64,000 bases of DNA from Curtobacterium sp. VKM Ac-2922 (GTDB lineage: Bacteria; Actinomycetota; Actinomycetes; Actinomycetales; Microbacteriaceae): contig NZ_JALGRO010000004.1 of NCBI RefSeq assembly GCF_022815645.1, positions 1-64,000 of the forward strand, in the 5' to 3' direction. The notes under the pieces are model-generated. The model was not told where the DNA came from, did not search any database, and worked only from the letters and a program-made list of their open reading frames with translations. How positions within the stretch are numbered: position 1 is the stretch's first letter; each line of letters starts with the position of its first letter. Shown here one piece after another: positions 56,315 through 64,000 of the stretch. The translations under genes were made by a program, and so were the position numbers.

Positions 56315-56842
56315 ATGGCCAACGACCCGCTCTGGCGCCTCCCCGAGGTGCCCACCTTCACCCTGACCAGCCCCGACTTCGCCGACGGCGACGTGCTGCC
56401 GACCTCGGCACGCGGTTCCGACGTCGGGGGCCAGGACCGCTCCCCCGCACTCGAGTGGTCCGGCGCTCCCGAGGGCACGCAGAGCTACGTGCTCACCGTG
56501 TACGACCCCGACGCCCCCACCGGCTCCGGCTTCTGGCACTGGAGCGTGTCCGACATCCCCGGGTCGGCGACCTCGCTGCCCGCCGGTGCCGGCACGGACG
56601 ACGCCCTGCTGCCCGCCGAGGCCATGCGTCGCCGCAACGAGTACGGCACCGACACCTTCCTGGGTGCGGCTCCGCCCGCCGGACACGGCGCACACCGGTA
56701 CTTCTTCACGCTGAGCGCGCTCGACGTCCCCGTGCTCGAGGTCCCGGCCGACGCCACCCCCGCGGTCGTCGGCTTCATGCTGCGCGAGCACCTGCTCGGG
56801 CGCGCGCAGCTCATGGGCACGCAGGAGACCCCGGGGTCCTGA
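56315..56842 (+). CDS. YbhB/YbcL-type PEBP family protein
   Basis: 175-aa phosphatidylethanolamine-binding-protein homologue. The ligand pocket motif is VYDPDAPTGSGFWHW (about 66-80), with a second motif GHGAHRYFFTLSALD (about 124-138). No signal peptide. In bacteria the role is not defined. ATG 56315 is preferred; the upstream frame is rich in Pro/Arg and looks non-coding. Confidence 0.9.
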   Translation: MANDPLWRLPEVPTFTLTSPDFADGDVLPTSARGSDVGGQDRSPALEWSGAPEGTQSYVLTVYDPDAPTGSGFWHWSVSDIPGSATSLPAGAGTDDALLPAEAMRRRNEYGTDTFLGAAPPAGHGAHRYFFTLSALDVPVLEVPADATPAVVGFMLREHLLGRAQLMGTQETPGS

Positions 56843-56858
56843 AGTCCTGCCCCTCTCC

Positions 56859-56912
56859 GACTCGGAACGACACCGTCGATGTCGTGCGACGACGATCGTG
56901 TCGTTCCGAGTC
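56859..56912 (+). terminator. PEBP-gene terminator, perfect 15-bp inverted repeat
   Basis: GACTCGGAACGACAC and GTGTCGTTCCGAGTC are exact reverse complements 24 bases apart; the loop itself can fold again (CGTCG/CGACG). It lies 17 bases after the PEBP stop. Confidence 0.75.
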
Positions 56913-56944
56913 GCACCTGACCGCCAGGGCATCTCACACACGCG

Positions 56945-56978
56945 GAACGGCCGCCGCCCCCAGGGGCGACGGCCGTTC
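56945..56978 (-). terminator. pnp terminator
   Basis: GAACGGCCGCCGCCCC and GGGGCGACGGCCGTTC pair with one mismatch (16-bp arms), 22 bases past the pnp stop on the minus strand. Confidence 0.85.
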
Positions 56979-56999
56979 GTGCAGTCAGGCGAGGGGCGT

Positions 57000-59288
57000 T
57001 CAGCCCTCGGCCGGCGCCTCGGCGTGCGAGGTGTGACCCTCGCCACCGGCCGTGTCGACCTCGTCCGCCACGACCGGTGCGAGCGAGAGCTTGCCGCGGT
57101 CGTCGACCTTGGTGACCTCGACCAGGACCTTCTGGCCGACGCCGAGCACGTCCTCGACGTTCTCCACACGCTTGCCACCGGCGAGCTTGCGGACCTCGGA
57201 GACGTGCAGCAGACCGTCGCGACCCGGCAGCAGCGACACGAAGGCGCCGAACGTGGCGATCTTCACGACGGTGCCGAGGAACTGGTCCCCGATCTCCGGG
57301 TTGGTCGGGTTGGCGATCGCGTTGACCTGCAGGCGCGCTGCCTCGGCCGACGGACCGTCCACGGCACCGATGTACACGGTGCCGTCGTCCTCGATGGAGA
57401 TGTCGGCACCGGTGGTGTCCTGGATCCCGTTGATCGTCTTGCCCTTCGGGCCGATCAGCTCGCCGATCTTGTCGACGGGGATCTGCACCGAGATGACACG
57501 CGGCGCGGTGTCCGCCATCTCGTCGGGCGCGTCGATCGCCTCGGTCAGCACACCGAGGATCGCGGAGCGCGCTTCCTTGGCCTGCTTCAGCGCGGCGTCG
57601 AGCACGGACGACGGGATGCCGTCGAGCTTGGTGTCGAGCTGGATCGCGGTGACGAACTCCGAGGTACCGGCGACCTTGAAGTCCATGTCACCGAGGGCGT
57701 CCTCGGCACCGAGGATGTCGGTCAGCGCCGCGTACCGGGTCTGACCGTCGACGGTGTCGGAGACCAGGCCCATCGCGATGCCGGCGACGGGGGCCTTGAG
57801 GGGCACACCCGCGTTGAGCAGCGACAGGGTCGAGGCGCAGACGGAGCCCATCGACGTCGAACCGTTGGAGCTGAGCGCCTCGGACACCTGACGGATCGCG
57901 TAGGGGAACTCCTCGCGCGACGGCAGCACCGGCACGAGGGCGCGCTCGGCCAGGAAGCCGTGCCCGATCTCGCGACGCTTCGGCGAACCCACGCGGCCGG
58001 TCTCACCGGTCGAGTAGGGCGGGAAGTTGTAGTGGTGCAGGTAGCGCTTCTTCGTGACGGGCGACAGCGAGTCGATCTGCTGCTCCATCTTGAGCATGTT
58101 CAGCGTGGTGACGCCGAGGATCTGCGTCTCGCCGCGCTGGAAGATCGCGGAACCGTGGACGCGCGGGATCACGGCGACCTCGGCGTCGAGCGGACGGATG
58201 TCGGCGAGGCCGCGACCGTCCATGCGGACCTGCTCGGTCAGGATGCGGCCGCGGACGACCTTCTTCGTGACCGACTTGTAGGCGCCACTGACCTGGCCGT
58301 TGGCGCTGTCGGGCAGCTCACCGGCGGAGACCTTCGCCGCGATGGCGTCCTTGACGCGGGCCTTGAGGGCATCGTCGGCGTTCTGACGCTCGACCTTGCC
58401 GGCGATCTTGTAGACGTCGCCGAGTTCGCCGAGGGCGATGGACTCGACCGCGGCGTAGACCTCGGGCTCGTAGGCCGGGAAGACCGGGTAGTCCTGGATC
58501 TCCTTGGCCGACTGCGCGGCCATCTTGGCCTGTGCTTCGACCAGGACCTTGAGGAACGGCTTCGCCGCTTCGAGGCCCTGGGCGACGACGGCCTCGTCGG
58601 GCTTGGTGGCGCCGCCCTGGATGAGGTCCCAGCTGTGCTCGGTGGCCTCGGCCTCGACCATCATGATCGCGACGTCCTGGTTGCCGGCCTCGTCCGTGAC
58701 GACACGGCCCGCGACGGTGAGGTCGAAGACGGCCTCGGCGAGCTGCGATGCCTTGGGGAACGCGACCCACTGGTCGGTGCCGTTGGCGCCCGGGATGAGC
58801 GCCAGACGCACACCGGCGATCGGGCCGGAGAACGGCAGACCGGAGATCTGCGTCGATGCCGAGGCGGCGTTGATCGCCAGCGCGTCGTAGAACTCGTCCG
58901 GAGCAATGCTCAGGACGGTGATGACGATCTGGACCTCGTTGCGCAGGCCGTCGACGAACGACGGGCGCAGCGGCCGGTCGATCAGACGGCAGACCAGGAT
59001 CGCCTCGGTGCTCGGGCGGCCCTCACGGCGGAAGAACGAACCGGGGATCTTGCCGGCTGCGTACGAGCGCTCTTCGACGTCCACCGTCAGGGGGAAGAAG
59101 TCGAAGCCCTCGCGCGGGTGTTTGCCGGCGCTGGTGGCCGACAGCAGCATGGTCTCTTCGTCCAGGTACGCGGCGACGGCACCCTGTGCCTGCTGCGCGA
59201 GACGACCGGTCTCGAACCGGACCGTCCTGGTGCCGAAGCGACCGTTGTCGATGATCGCTTCCGCGAACTTGATCTCGGGACCCTCCAA
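57000..59288 (-). CDS. pnp: polynucleotide phosphorylase
   Basis: Phosphorolytic 3'-5' exoribonuclease; in actinobacteria it may also make ppGpp or poly(A)-like tails. 762 aa. Two RNase PH domains, KH domain ([19 protein letters not shown], about 595-613) and S1 domain ([20 protein letters not shown], about 665-684). The start is a TTG at 59288 (MEGPEIKF), because AGGAGG lies 7 bases upstream and homologues begin at this residue; the long ATG at 59414 adds non-homologous residues. C-terminal tail is Glu/His-rich. rpsO is 2.4 kb upstream, not adjacent. Confidence 0.97.
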   Translation of the reverse strand: MEGPEIKFAEAIIDNGRFGTRTVRFETGRLAQQAQGAVAAYLDEETMLLSATSAGKHPREGFDFFPLTVDVEERSYAAGKIPGSFFRREGRPSTEAILVCRLIDRPLRPSFVDGLRNEVQIVITVLSIAPDEFYDALAINAASASTQISGLPFSGPIAGVRLALIPGANGTDQWVAFPKASQLAEAVFDLTVAGRVVTDEAGNQDVAIMMVEAEATEHSWDLIQGGATKPDEAVVAQGLEAAKPFLKVLVEAQAKMAAQSAKEIQDYPVFPAYEPEVYAAVESIALGELGDVYKIAGKVERQNADDALKARVKDAIAAKVSAGELPDSANGQVSGAYKSVTKKVVRGRILTEQVRMDGRGLADIRPLDAEVAVIPRVHGSAIFQRGETQILGVTTLNMLKMEQQIDSLSPVTKKRYLHHYNFPPYSTGETGRVGSPKRREIGHGFLAERALVPVLPSREEFPYAIRQVSEALSSNGSTSMGSVCASTLSLLNAGVPLKAPVAGIAMGLVSDTVDGQTRYAALTDILGAEDALGDMDFKVAGTSEFVTAIQLDTKLDGIPSSVLDAALKQAKEARSAILGVLTEAIDAPDEMADTAPRVISVQIPVDKIGELIGPKGKTINGIQDTTGADISIEDDGTVYIGAVDGPSAEAARLQVNAIANPTNPEIGDQFLGTVVKIATFGAFVSLLPGRDGLLHVSEVRKLAGGKRVENVEDVLGVGQKVLVEVTKVDDRGKLSLAPVVADEVDTAGGEGHTSHAEAPAEG

Positions 59289-59565
59289 GAGGATGCCTCC
59301 TTGTGTTCTGGATGCAGCAGACCCGGCCTCGGGCACACGCGTGCACGTGCGCTCCACGACGCGGAACGCATGTCTGGCCAGCAGTAGAAACAGTCGGGAT
59401 GCCTCGGCCCGCATGCCACCACCGATGACCAGCTTCGTGCCGGTCTGCGTGCGATGTTGTGTGTCGTCACGGGAAACGGTCCCCGGACGCCCTGACTTTA
59501 GCAGTCGCCGGTGAATCGACGGCGAGGCTCGTCGCGAACGGGCGTGTCCTCGCTAGCCTGACCGC
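59289..59565. other. divergent promoter region pnp / transglycosylase
   Basis: 277 bases between the pnp TTG and the transglycosylase ATG. It holds the pnp 5' leader with its SD and presumably both promoters. By eye I see palindromic stretches (GCACACGCGTGC at 59334-59345) but no clear consensus promoter or gene. Confidence 0.5.
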
Positions 59566-60756
59566 ATGCGTCGAAGCCATTCCGGACGCGCGTTCGTCGC
59601 GGCCGCCGTCCTCCTCGGTGCGCTCGTCGTCCCCGCCGTCACCGCCTCCCCCGCCAGCGCGACCGACTACCCCACGTGGCAGGACGTCCAGGCAGCCAAG
59701 GGCAACGAGCAGGCCAAGCAGGCCGAGGTGTCGAAGGTGCAGGACGCGCTGAAGGCCGTGCAGGCCGACGCCGCGGGCAAGTCACAGGTCGCGCTGGACG
59801 CGGCCGCGAAGGCCGACCAGGCCGACGCCGAGCTCAGCGAGGCCGCCCAGACCGCCACGAGCCTCCAGGCCCAGGCCGACCAGGCCGCACAGACCGCGCA
59901 GCGGGCGCAGACGCGCGCCGGCCAGCTGGCCGCCAACCTGTACCGCGACGGCTCGACCAACCAGATGACCACGAAGATCGCCACGGCGAAGGACCCCGAC
60001 GAGCTGCTGTACCAGCTCGGCGCGATGGACCAGCTGACGACCACGTGGACCAGCGTCCTCGACGACGCCTCCGTCGCAGCCGGCACCGCGTCGTCGCTGC
60101 ACGACCAGGCAACCCGGGCCGAGGCCGAACGCGCACGGCTGGCCCAGGCCGCCGAGGACCGGTCGGCAGCGGCGAAGTCCGCCCAGGCGAAGGCCGATGC
60201 CGCCGTCGCGTCGACGAAGGACCACAGCGACGAGCTCTACGCGCAGCTGGCGTCACTCAAGGACACGACGGCGAAGGCCGAGCAGCAGTACGCCGTGGGT
60301 CAGGCCGTCGCCGCGCAGGCAGCGGCGCAGGCCCGGGCGGCGCAGGCGGCAGCGCAGGAGCAGGCGCTCGCAGCCCAGCAGGGAAGGCAGGCGAGTGCTG
60401 CGTCCTCCGGCAGTTCGTTCCCGGACACCGGCGGCGTGACGGTCGACCCGGCCGGCGCGAAGGCCTACGCCCGCAGCGTCCTGGGCAACTACGGCTGGGG
60501 CGACGACCAGTACGGGTGCCTGGTGTCGCTCTGGACGCAGGAGTCCGGCTGGCGCGCCAACGCCCTGAACTCCTCGAGTCTTGCCTACGGCATCCCCCAG
60601 GCGCTGCCGGCGAGCAAGATGTCCGCCGCCGGGGCCGACTGGCTGACGAACCAGGACACGCAGATCAACTGGGGCCTGTCCTACATCAAGTCGAGCTACG
60701 GCACCCCGTGCGGTGCGTGGAACCACGAGATGAGCGTCAACCCGCACTGGTACTGA
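59566..60756 (+). CDS. secreted coiled-coil lytic transglycosylase-like protein
   Basis: 396-aa exported protein. The signal peptide (about 1-32, ending ASA) is followed by a long Ala/Gln/Glu/Lys coiled coil (about 40-280), then a Ser/Ala linker and a C-terminal lysozyme-like domain (about 300-396) with the catalytic Glu in LWTQESGWRANA (about 325). The pattern GIPQALPASKM and a Cys pair (YGCLV, TPCGA) are typical of actinobacterial SLT proteins. Its coiled coil resembles RipA/FtsX-interacting cell-wall enzymes. Likely cleaves glycan strands in growth or division. Confidence 0.88.
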   Translation: MRRSHSGRAFVAAAVLLGALVVPAVTASPASATDYPTWQDVQAAKGNEQAKQAEVSKVQDALKAVQADAAGKSQVALDAAAKADQADAELSEAAQTATSLQAQADQAAQTAQRAQTRAGQLAANLYRDGSTNQMTTKIATAKDPDELLYQLGAMDQLTTTWTSVLDDASVAAGTASSLHDQATRAEAERARLAQAAEDRSAAAKSAQAKADAAVASTKDHSDELYAQLASLKDTTAKAEQQYAVGQAVAAQAAAQARAAQAAAQEQALAAQQGRQASAASSGSSFPDTGGVTVDPAGAKAYARSVLGNYGWGDDQYGCLVSLWTQESGWRANALNSSSLAYGIPQALPASKMSAAGADWLTNQDTQINWGLSYIKSSYGTPCGAWNHEMSVNPHWY

Positions 60757-60777
60757 GCGGGGGCCTGCCCGGCATCG

Positions 60778-60853
60778 TGCGAGGTCGACGGGTTGGTGCC
60801 TGGCAACAACCACGCACGGAGCCGTCAAGCGTGCACCCAGGCCGGACCTCGCA
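60778..60853 (+). other. long-range inverted repeat after transglycosylase gene
   Basis: GTGCGAGGTC (60778-60787) and GACCTCGCAC (60844-60853) are perfect complements separated by 56 bases between the convergent transglycosylase and FMN reductase genes. It may act as a terminator with a structured loop. Confidence 0.5.
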
Positions 60854-60862
60854 CCGGTCGGG

Positions 60863-61483
60863 CTAGTGGCCCAGCCCGCCCAGCAGGCTCGCGAAGTCGC
60901 GCACCTCGGGCAGTGCGTCCGCCTGCTGCGGGACCCGACGGGAGGCCCCGATCGCCCAGGCCAGGTCGGCTCCGGCCCGGCGGATGCGTCCGTCCAGGGC
61001 CACCTGCTCACCCTGGGTGCCCCAGTCGTCGGTCGCCGCGAACACCCCGGTCGGCACGACGGCCGCGCGCAGGTACGCGAACACGGGACGGATGGCGTGC
61101 TCGATCGCCAGGGAGTGGCGTGCCGTGCCCCCGGTCGCCGCGATGAGGACCGGCATGTCCTGCAGGGCGTCCTTGTCCGTGATGTCGAGGAAGGACTTCG
61201 CCAGGCCGCTCATGCCGGCGGTGAACACCGGCGTGACGAAGACCAGGGCGTCCGCCTCGACGACCGCGGCCGTCGCGGCGGCCAACGCGGGCGCCTGGAA
61301 CCCGGTGAGCATCGCGTCGATGATCTCGTGCGCCAGCGGACGCAGGTCGACGTGCACGACGCGAGCCGAGCCTCCTGGCTGCTGCTCGATGGCGGCGACG
61401 GCGGACTCGGCGAGACGGTCGGCGAGCAGGCGGGTCGACGACGGCTCGGAGAGCCCGGCGGAGACGACGGCGATGGTGGTCAT
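60863..61483 (-). CDS. CE1759-type FMN reductase
   Basis: 206-aa flavodoxin-like NAD(P)H:FMN reductase. SSTRLLADRL loop (about 15-24), VFVTPVFTAGMSGLAKSFLD (about 82-101, the FMN and dimer region) and AATGGTARHSLAIEH (about 115-129) are typical of the actinobacterial CE1759 family, often paired with monooxygenases or redox stress genes. No such partner is next to it here. ATG 61483. A palindrome lies just upstream. Single repeat arms occur in frame at 60937-60948 and 61369-61377. Confidence 0.9.
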   Translation of the reverse strand: MTTIAVVSAGLSEPSSTRLLADRLAESAVAAIEQQPGGSARVVHVDLRPLAHEIIDAMLTGFQAPALAAATAAVVEADALVFVTPVFTAGMSGLAKSFLDITDKDALQDMPVLIAATGGTARHSLAIEHAIRPVFAYLRAAVVPTGVFAATDDWGTQGEQVALDGRIRRAGADLAWAIGASRRVPQQADALPEVRDFASLLGGLGH

Positions 61484-61498
61484 GGTGACGTCCGATCT

Positions 61499-61517
61499 TT
61501 CAATGCGTTTGCATGAA
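61499..61517 (-). promoter_or_regulatory. operator-like palindrome upstream of FMN reductase
   Basis: TTCAATGC and GCATGAA flank GTTT in a near-symmetric 19-bp element, 16 bases before the ATG. Such a site could bind a small dimeric regulator (MarR, Rrf2 or TetR type); none is encoded adjacent. Confidence 0.45.
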
Positions 61518-61574
61518 CACCCTACCGAACCCGCGCGCCCCCGCAACCATTCCCCGCGCCCCGCCCGAACGCGA

Positions 61575-61611
61575 GAACGCCCCGGTCCTCACGAGGAGGA
61601 CCGGGGCGTTC
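61575..61611 (-). terminator. rpsO terminator
   Basis: GAACGCCCCGGTCCTC and GAGGACCGGGGCGTTC form a perfect 16-bp stem with a 5-base loop, 40 bases after the rpsO stop. Confidence 0.92.
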
Positions 61612-61650
61612 GGTCAAGCGAGTGTCAGACGACGACCAGCGGCGCTGACG

Positions 61651-61920
61651 TCATCGGCGCAGGCCGAGACGCTCGATGAGCGTGCGGTAGCGGGCGATGT
61701 CGACGTCGGAGAGGTAGCCGAGCAGGCGGCGACGCTGGCCGACCATGAGCAGCAGACCACGACGCGAGTGGTGGTCGTGCTTGTGCTCCTTGAGGTGCTC
61801 GTTCAGGTCGTTGATACGACGCGTCAGAACGGCGACCTGGACCTCGGGGGATCCGGTGTCGCCCGGGTGGGTCGCGTACTGCTCGATGATCTCCTGCTTG
61901 ACCTGTGCATCAAGTGCCAT
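61651..61920 (-). CDS. rpsO: 30S ribosomal protein S15
   Basis: 89 aa, primary 16S rRNA-binding protein of the central domain. The full S15 sequence is present, including [38 protein letters not shown] and [23 protein letters not shown] 61920 with GGGGAT upstream. pnp, its usual neighbour, is separated by two genes. A strong terminator follows. Confidence 0.98.
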   Translation of the reverse strand: MALDAQVKQEIIEQYATHPGDTGSPEVQVAVLTRRINDLNEHLKEHKHDHHSRRGLLLMVGQRRRLLGYLSDVDIARYRTLIERLGLRR

Positions 61921-62043
61921 GGTGATCCCCTTCTGTTCTCGATGAGAACGTGTCCGTTGCGCGGTGCCCATGCCGGATGCATGAGCGCTCTTGATCCGCG
62001 GCCGTTCGACGGCAACCTGGAGACTCTACCAGAACGGCGGGTC

Positions 62044-62493
62044 TCAGACGGTTCTCGCTCGCAGACCCCGACGGCGTGGACGCACCGGCATCAGACTGCG
62101 GACGAGGCCGACCAGGGTGGCCCCGAGCAGCCCGCCCAGGCCGTTCGCCAGCACGTCGCGGGGATCGGCGACACGGTACGGCAGCAGTTCGGCCTGCGCG
62201 AGCTCGATGCCCGCGGACAGGGCGACGGCGATGACCGCGGCGACGGCCCACCAGCGCCGGGGCAACCACAGCGCGGCGATGGCACCGACCGGCACGAACA
62301 TCGCGATGTTCGCCAGGAACTCCGTGCGGTCGTAGGTCAGCCACGTGCCACCGGGCAGCTGTCGGGCGAACGACAGCGCCCGGAGCACCAGCGTGTCCTC
62401 GGCGTGCGAGAACACGTGCGGCGTCAGCGTCATCCGCCAGATCACCCAGGCGTAGGCGGCCGTCACGGCGAGCAGCAGGAGTTTCCGGAGCAT
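62044..62493 (-). CDS. VanZ family protein
   Basis: 149-aa membrane protein with four helices (about 3-20, 60-80, 84-100, 118-138), VanZ-like (PF04892): LANIAMFVPVGAIAALWLP, IELAQAELLPYRVADPRDVLANGLGGLLG (given in part as RVADPRDVLANG). Related proteins modulate teicoplanin resistance or cell-surface lipids; for this one the role is open. ATG 62493. It lies 124 bases upstream of rpsO on the same strand. The extreme C-terminus is Arg-rich. Confidence 0.85.
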   Translation of the reverse strand: MLRKLLLLAVTAAYAWVIWRMTLTPHVFSHAEDTLVLRALSFARQLPGGTWLTYDRTEFLANIAMFVPVGAIAALWLPRRWWAVAAVIAVALSAGIELAQAELLPYRVADPRDVLANGLGGLLGATLVGLVRSLMPVRPRRRGLRARTV

Positions 62494-62680
62494 CCGGACA
62501 GTGTGGGGGTGCGCCCTGCGCGGGACCTGGTGCGCGCCTGAGCGGGACCGGCACCCCACCTGTGGGATCGCCTGCACGGGGTGGCACCGTGCACGCCCGG
62601 GGTGGAAGCATGGGCGCAGGGCGGGACAGGGCCGCCCGGCAGCGCCGACGGAGCACGGTCAGACCAGGGAGGACCGCTCG

Positions 62681-63739
62681 ATGCCGGACCACGGAACGCA
62701 CACATCATCACCGACACCCGCACGGCGGACGAGTGCACGCCGCCAGTGGCTGTGGATCGGTGGTGCCGCCGTCGTGGTGGTCGCGGTCGTCGCCGCGGTC
62801 GTGCTCTGGCTGCCGAGCGCGTCCGGACCCGACGGTCGGCGGATCGCCGAGCGCCGCACGCCCGCCCAGGTCTTCCCGGGCGGTCTCGCACGACAGCCCT
62901 CGGCCGACAACCAGGCCGCGCGGTTCATGACCAGCGCGCGTGCCGAGGGGCAGGACGACACCGCCGACCGCCTGGCCGTCATCGCAGACCAGCCGATCGC
63001 GACGTGGCTGACGAACTCCTCGACCACGGTGACCCGGCAGACGATCCAGCGCGTCGTGGCGAGCGCGAAGGCACAGGACAAGACGCCGGTGTTCGTGCTG
63101 TACGCCGTGCCCGACCGCGACTGCGGCAGCTACTCGAAGGGCGGGACGGAGCGCTCCGCGTACGTGCCGTGGGTGCGTTCGGCCGTCAGGGCGATGGCCG
63201 GGTCGCACGCCGTGGTGCTCGTCGAACCCGACGCCATCGCCCAGATCCAGAACTGCAAGCGCCTGACCGACACACGGCTCCCCCTGCTGCGGAAGGCGGT
63301 CGGCGCGCTGACGGGGCACGGCCTGACGGTGTACCTGGACGGCGGCAACGAGAACCGGGTGCCCACCGCGACGATGGCGAAGTGGCTGCGGCAGGCCGGG
63401 GTCGACCAGACGCAGGGCTTCTTCACGAACGTGTCGAACTTCTACCGCGTCGACCAGGAACGCGCCTACGCCGACCACCTCGCCGACGCCATCGGGGGCG
63501 ATCCGCACTTCGTCATCGACGTCTCGCGCAACGGTCAGGGGTGGAAGGGCACCTGGTGCAACCCGTCCGGTGCGGGCCTCGGCCAGGACCCGCACGTGGC
63601 CGCCGGGTCCTCGCGCCTCGACGCCCTGCTCTGGGTGAAGACCCCCGGCCTGAGCGACGGCACCTGCAACGGCGGTCCGGCGGCCGGACAGTGGTGGGAG
63701 TCGTACGCGCTCGCACTGGTCGCGAACCGCAAGGGGTGA
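62681..63739 (+). CDS. membrane-anchored glycoside hydrolase family 6 (cellulase)
   Basis: 352-aa GH6 enzyme: beta-1,4-glucan hydrolysis with inversion. N-terminal anchor or signal helix at about 27-47 (WIGGAAVVVVAVVAAVVLWL) with basic flanks, no lipobox. Catalytic region YAVPDRDCGSYSKGG (about 142-156), VLVEPDAIAQI (about 183-193), LDGGNENRV, and the loop VSRNGQGWKG with WVKTPGLSDGTCNGG near the end. The GH6 catalytic Asp is in PDRDCG. No cellulose-binding module. ATG 62681 with AGGGAGGA upstream. It is followed by an M4-type protease gene, suggesting a secreted-hydrolase pair. Confidence 0.9.
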   Translation: MPDHGTHTSSPTPARRTSARRQWLWIGGAAVVVVAVVAAVVLWLPSASGPDGRRIAERRTPAQVFPGGLARQPSADNQAARFMTSARAEGQDDTADRLAVIADQPIATWLTNSSTTVTRQTIQRVVASAKAQDKTPVFVLYAVPDRDCGSYSKGGTERSAYVPWVRSAVRAMAGSHAVVLVEPDAIAQIQNCKRLTDTRLPLLRKAVGALTGHGLTVYLDGGNENRVPTATMAKWLRQAGVDQTQGFFTNVSNFYRVDQERAYADHLADAIGGDPHFVIDVSRNGQGWKGTWCNPSGAGLGQDPHVAAGSSRLDALLWVKTPGLSDGTCNGGPAAGQWWESYALALVANRKG

Positions 63740-63803
63740 CAGAACACGCACAGCAGCGCGGGGTCGGCTCCCGATGTCGGTGCACCGGGGTTGCATGGGC
63801 ACC

Positions 63804-64000
63804 ATGACCGCCGCCCAGCTCCGATCCGTCGTCCCGCCGTACCTGCTGCGCGCCATCGCGGACGCGCCGTCCGACGCGTTCCCCCGCGCCACCCCGGCCG
63901 CGCGCACAGCGCTTGCCTCGCTCGACGTCGTCCAGGCACCCAAGCACCAGGCCCGGGTCGCCCCGCAGCGGCTCACCGCACCGGACCGGTCGCCGCAGCG
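63804..64000 (+). CDS. M4-type (protealysin-like) metallopeptidase, N-terminal fragment cut by window end
   Basis: Only the first 65 codons are present and no stop occurs before the edge. VVPPYLLRAIADAP (about residues 9-22) and AARTALASLDVV match the short propeptide start of protealysin-type M4 proteases, which begin with a PPYxL motif and act after autoprocessing. The zinc motif HExxH would lie downstream, outside this window, so the assignment rests on the propeptide alone. No signal peptide, as usual for protealysins. Confidence 0.7.
   Translation, partial: MTAAQLRSVVPPYLLRAIADAPSDAFPRATPAARTALASLDVVQAPKHQARVAPQRLTAPDRSPQ

Overview
The window is a high-GC (about 70%) actinobacterial chromosome segment. 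Gene content and order point to the family Microbacteriaceae, most likely a Curtobacterium-like plant- or soil-associated bacterium; the genus is inference from gene order and protein style, not a database match. Coding is dense, GTG starts and 1-4 base stop/start overlaps (ATGA, GTGA) are common, and I see no insertion sequence, prophage or CRISPR array.

Left edge (1-11.6 kb): an rRNA-operon leader with an antitermination BoxA runs off the left end on the minus strand. After it come rlmN, a secreted NlpC/P60 endopeptidase, a block of accessory genes (alpha/beta hydrolase, PmoA-like DUF6807, SDR, DUF2255, MmyB-type regulator, SGNH hydrolase, DUF1345), and a tightly coupled three-gene minus-strand operon: Tat-exported DUF1906 protein, a 74-aa unknown, and a secreted chorismate mutase. 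Two identical palindromes lie upstream of it. A tRNA-Pro(GGG) gene follows.

11.7-18.1 kb: a lipoprotein, a RecQ-type helicase with a phosphoribosyltransferase-like tail, an aldo/keto reductase and small unknown genes.

18.2-26.3 kb (minus): parA-scpA-scpB-rluB-tyrA-cmk-der, a conserved actinobacterial block for chromosome segregation, ribosome maturation and nucleotide supply, here with tyrA inside it. RluB carries an arm of about 440 Arg/Asp/Gly-rich residues.

26.4-30.6 kb (minus): hisC-hisB-hisH-priA(hisA)-sseB. 30.6-41.4 kb: SOS and tRNA-modification region. A LysM cell-division-inhibitor-like gene is divergent from lexA, followed by hflX, a methyltransferase, dapF-miaA, miaB, recX-recA, DUF3046, clgR and cinA-pgsA. 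LexA boxes sit between the LysM gene and lexA and upstream of recA.

41.4-56.2 kb: pgsA, ftsK, rnj, dapA, folA-thyA, a TIGR01777 epimerase, dapB with a TPR-like membrane gene, GNAT, phosphatase and M16 protease, then TetR, a Tat-type ferritin-like protein and PEBP. 57-64 kb: pnp, a coiled-coil lytic transglycosylase, an FMN reductase, rpsO, VanZ, a membrane-anchored GH6 cellulase, and the start of an M4-type metalloprotease cut by the right edge.

A recurring repeat (core GGACGGGAGGC) forms stem-loops at many transcript ends and also occurs as single arms inside several coding sequences. Secreted chorismate mutase, GH6 cellulase, SGNH hydrolase and M4 protease fit a plant-associated or litter-degrading life.
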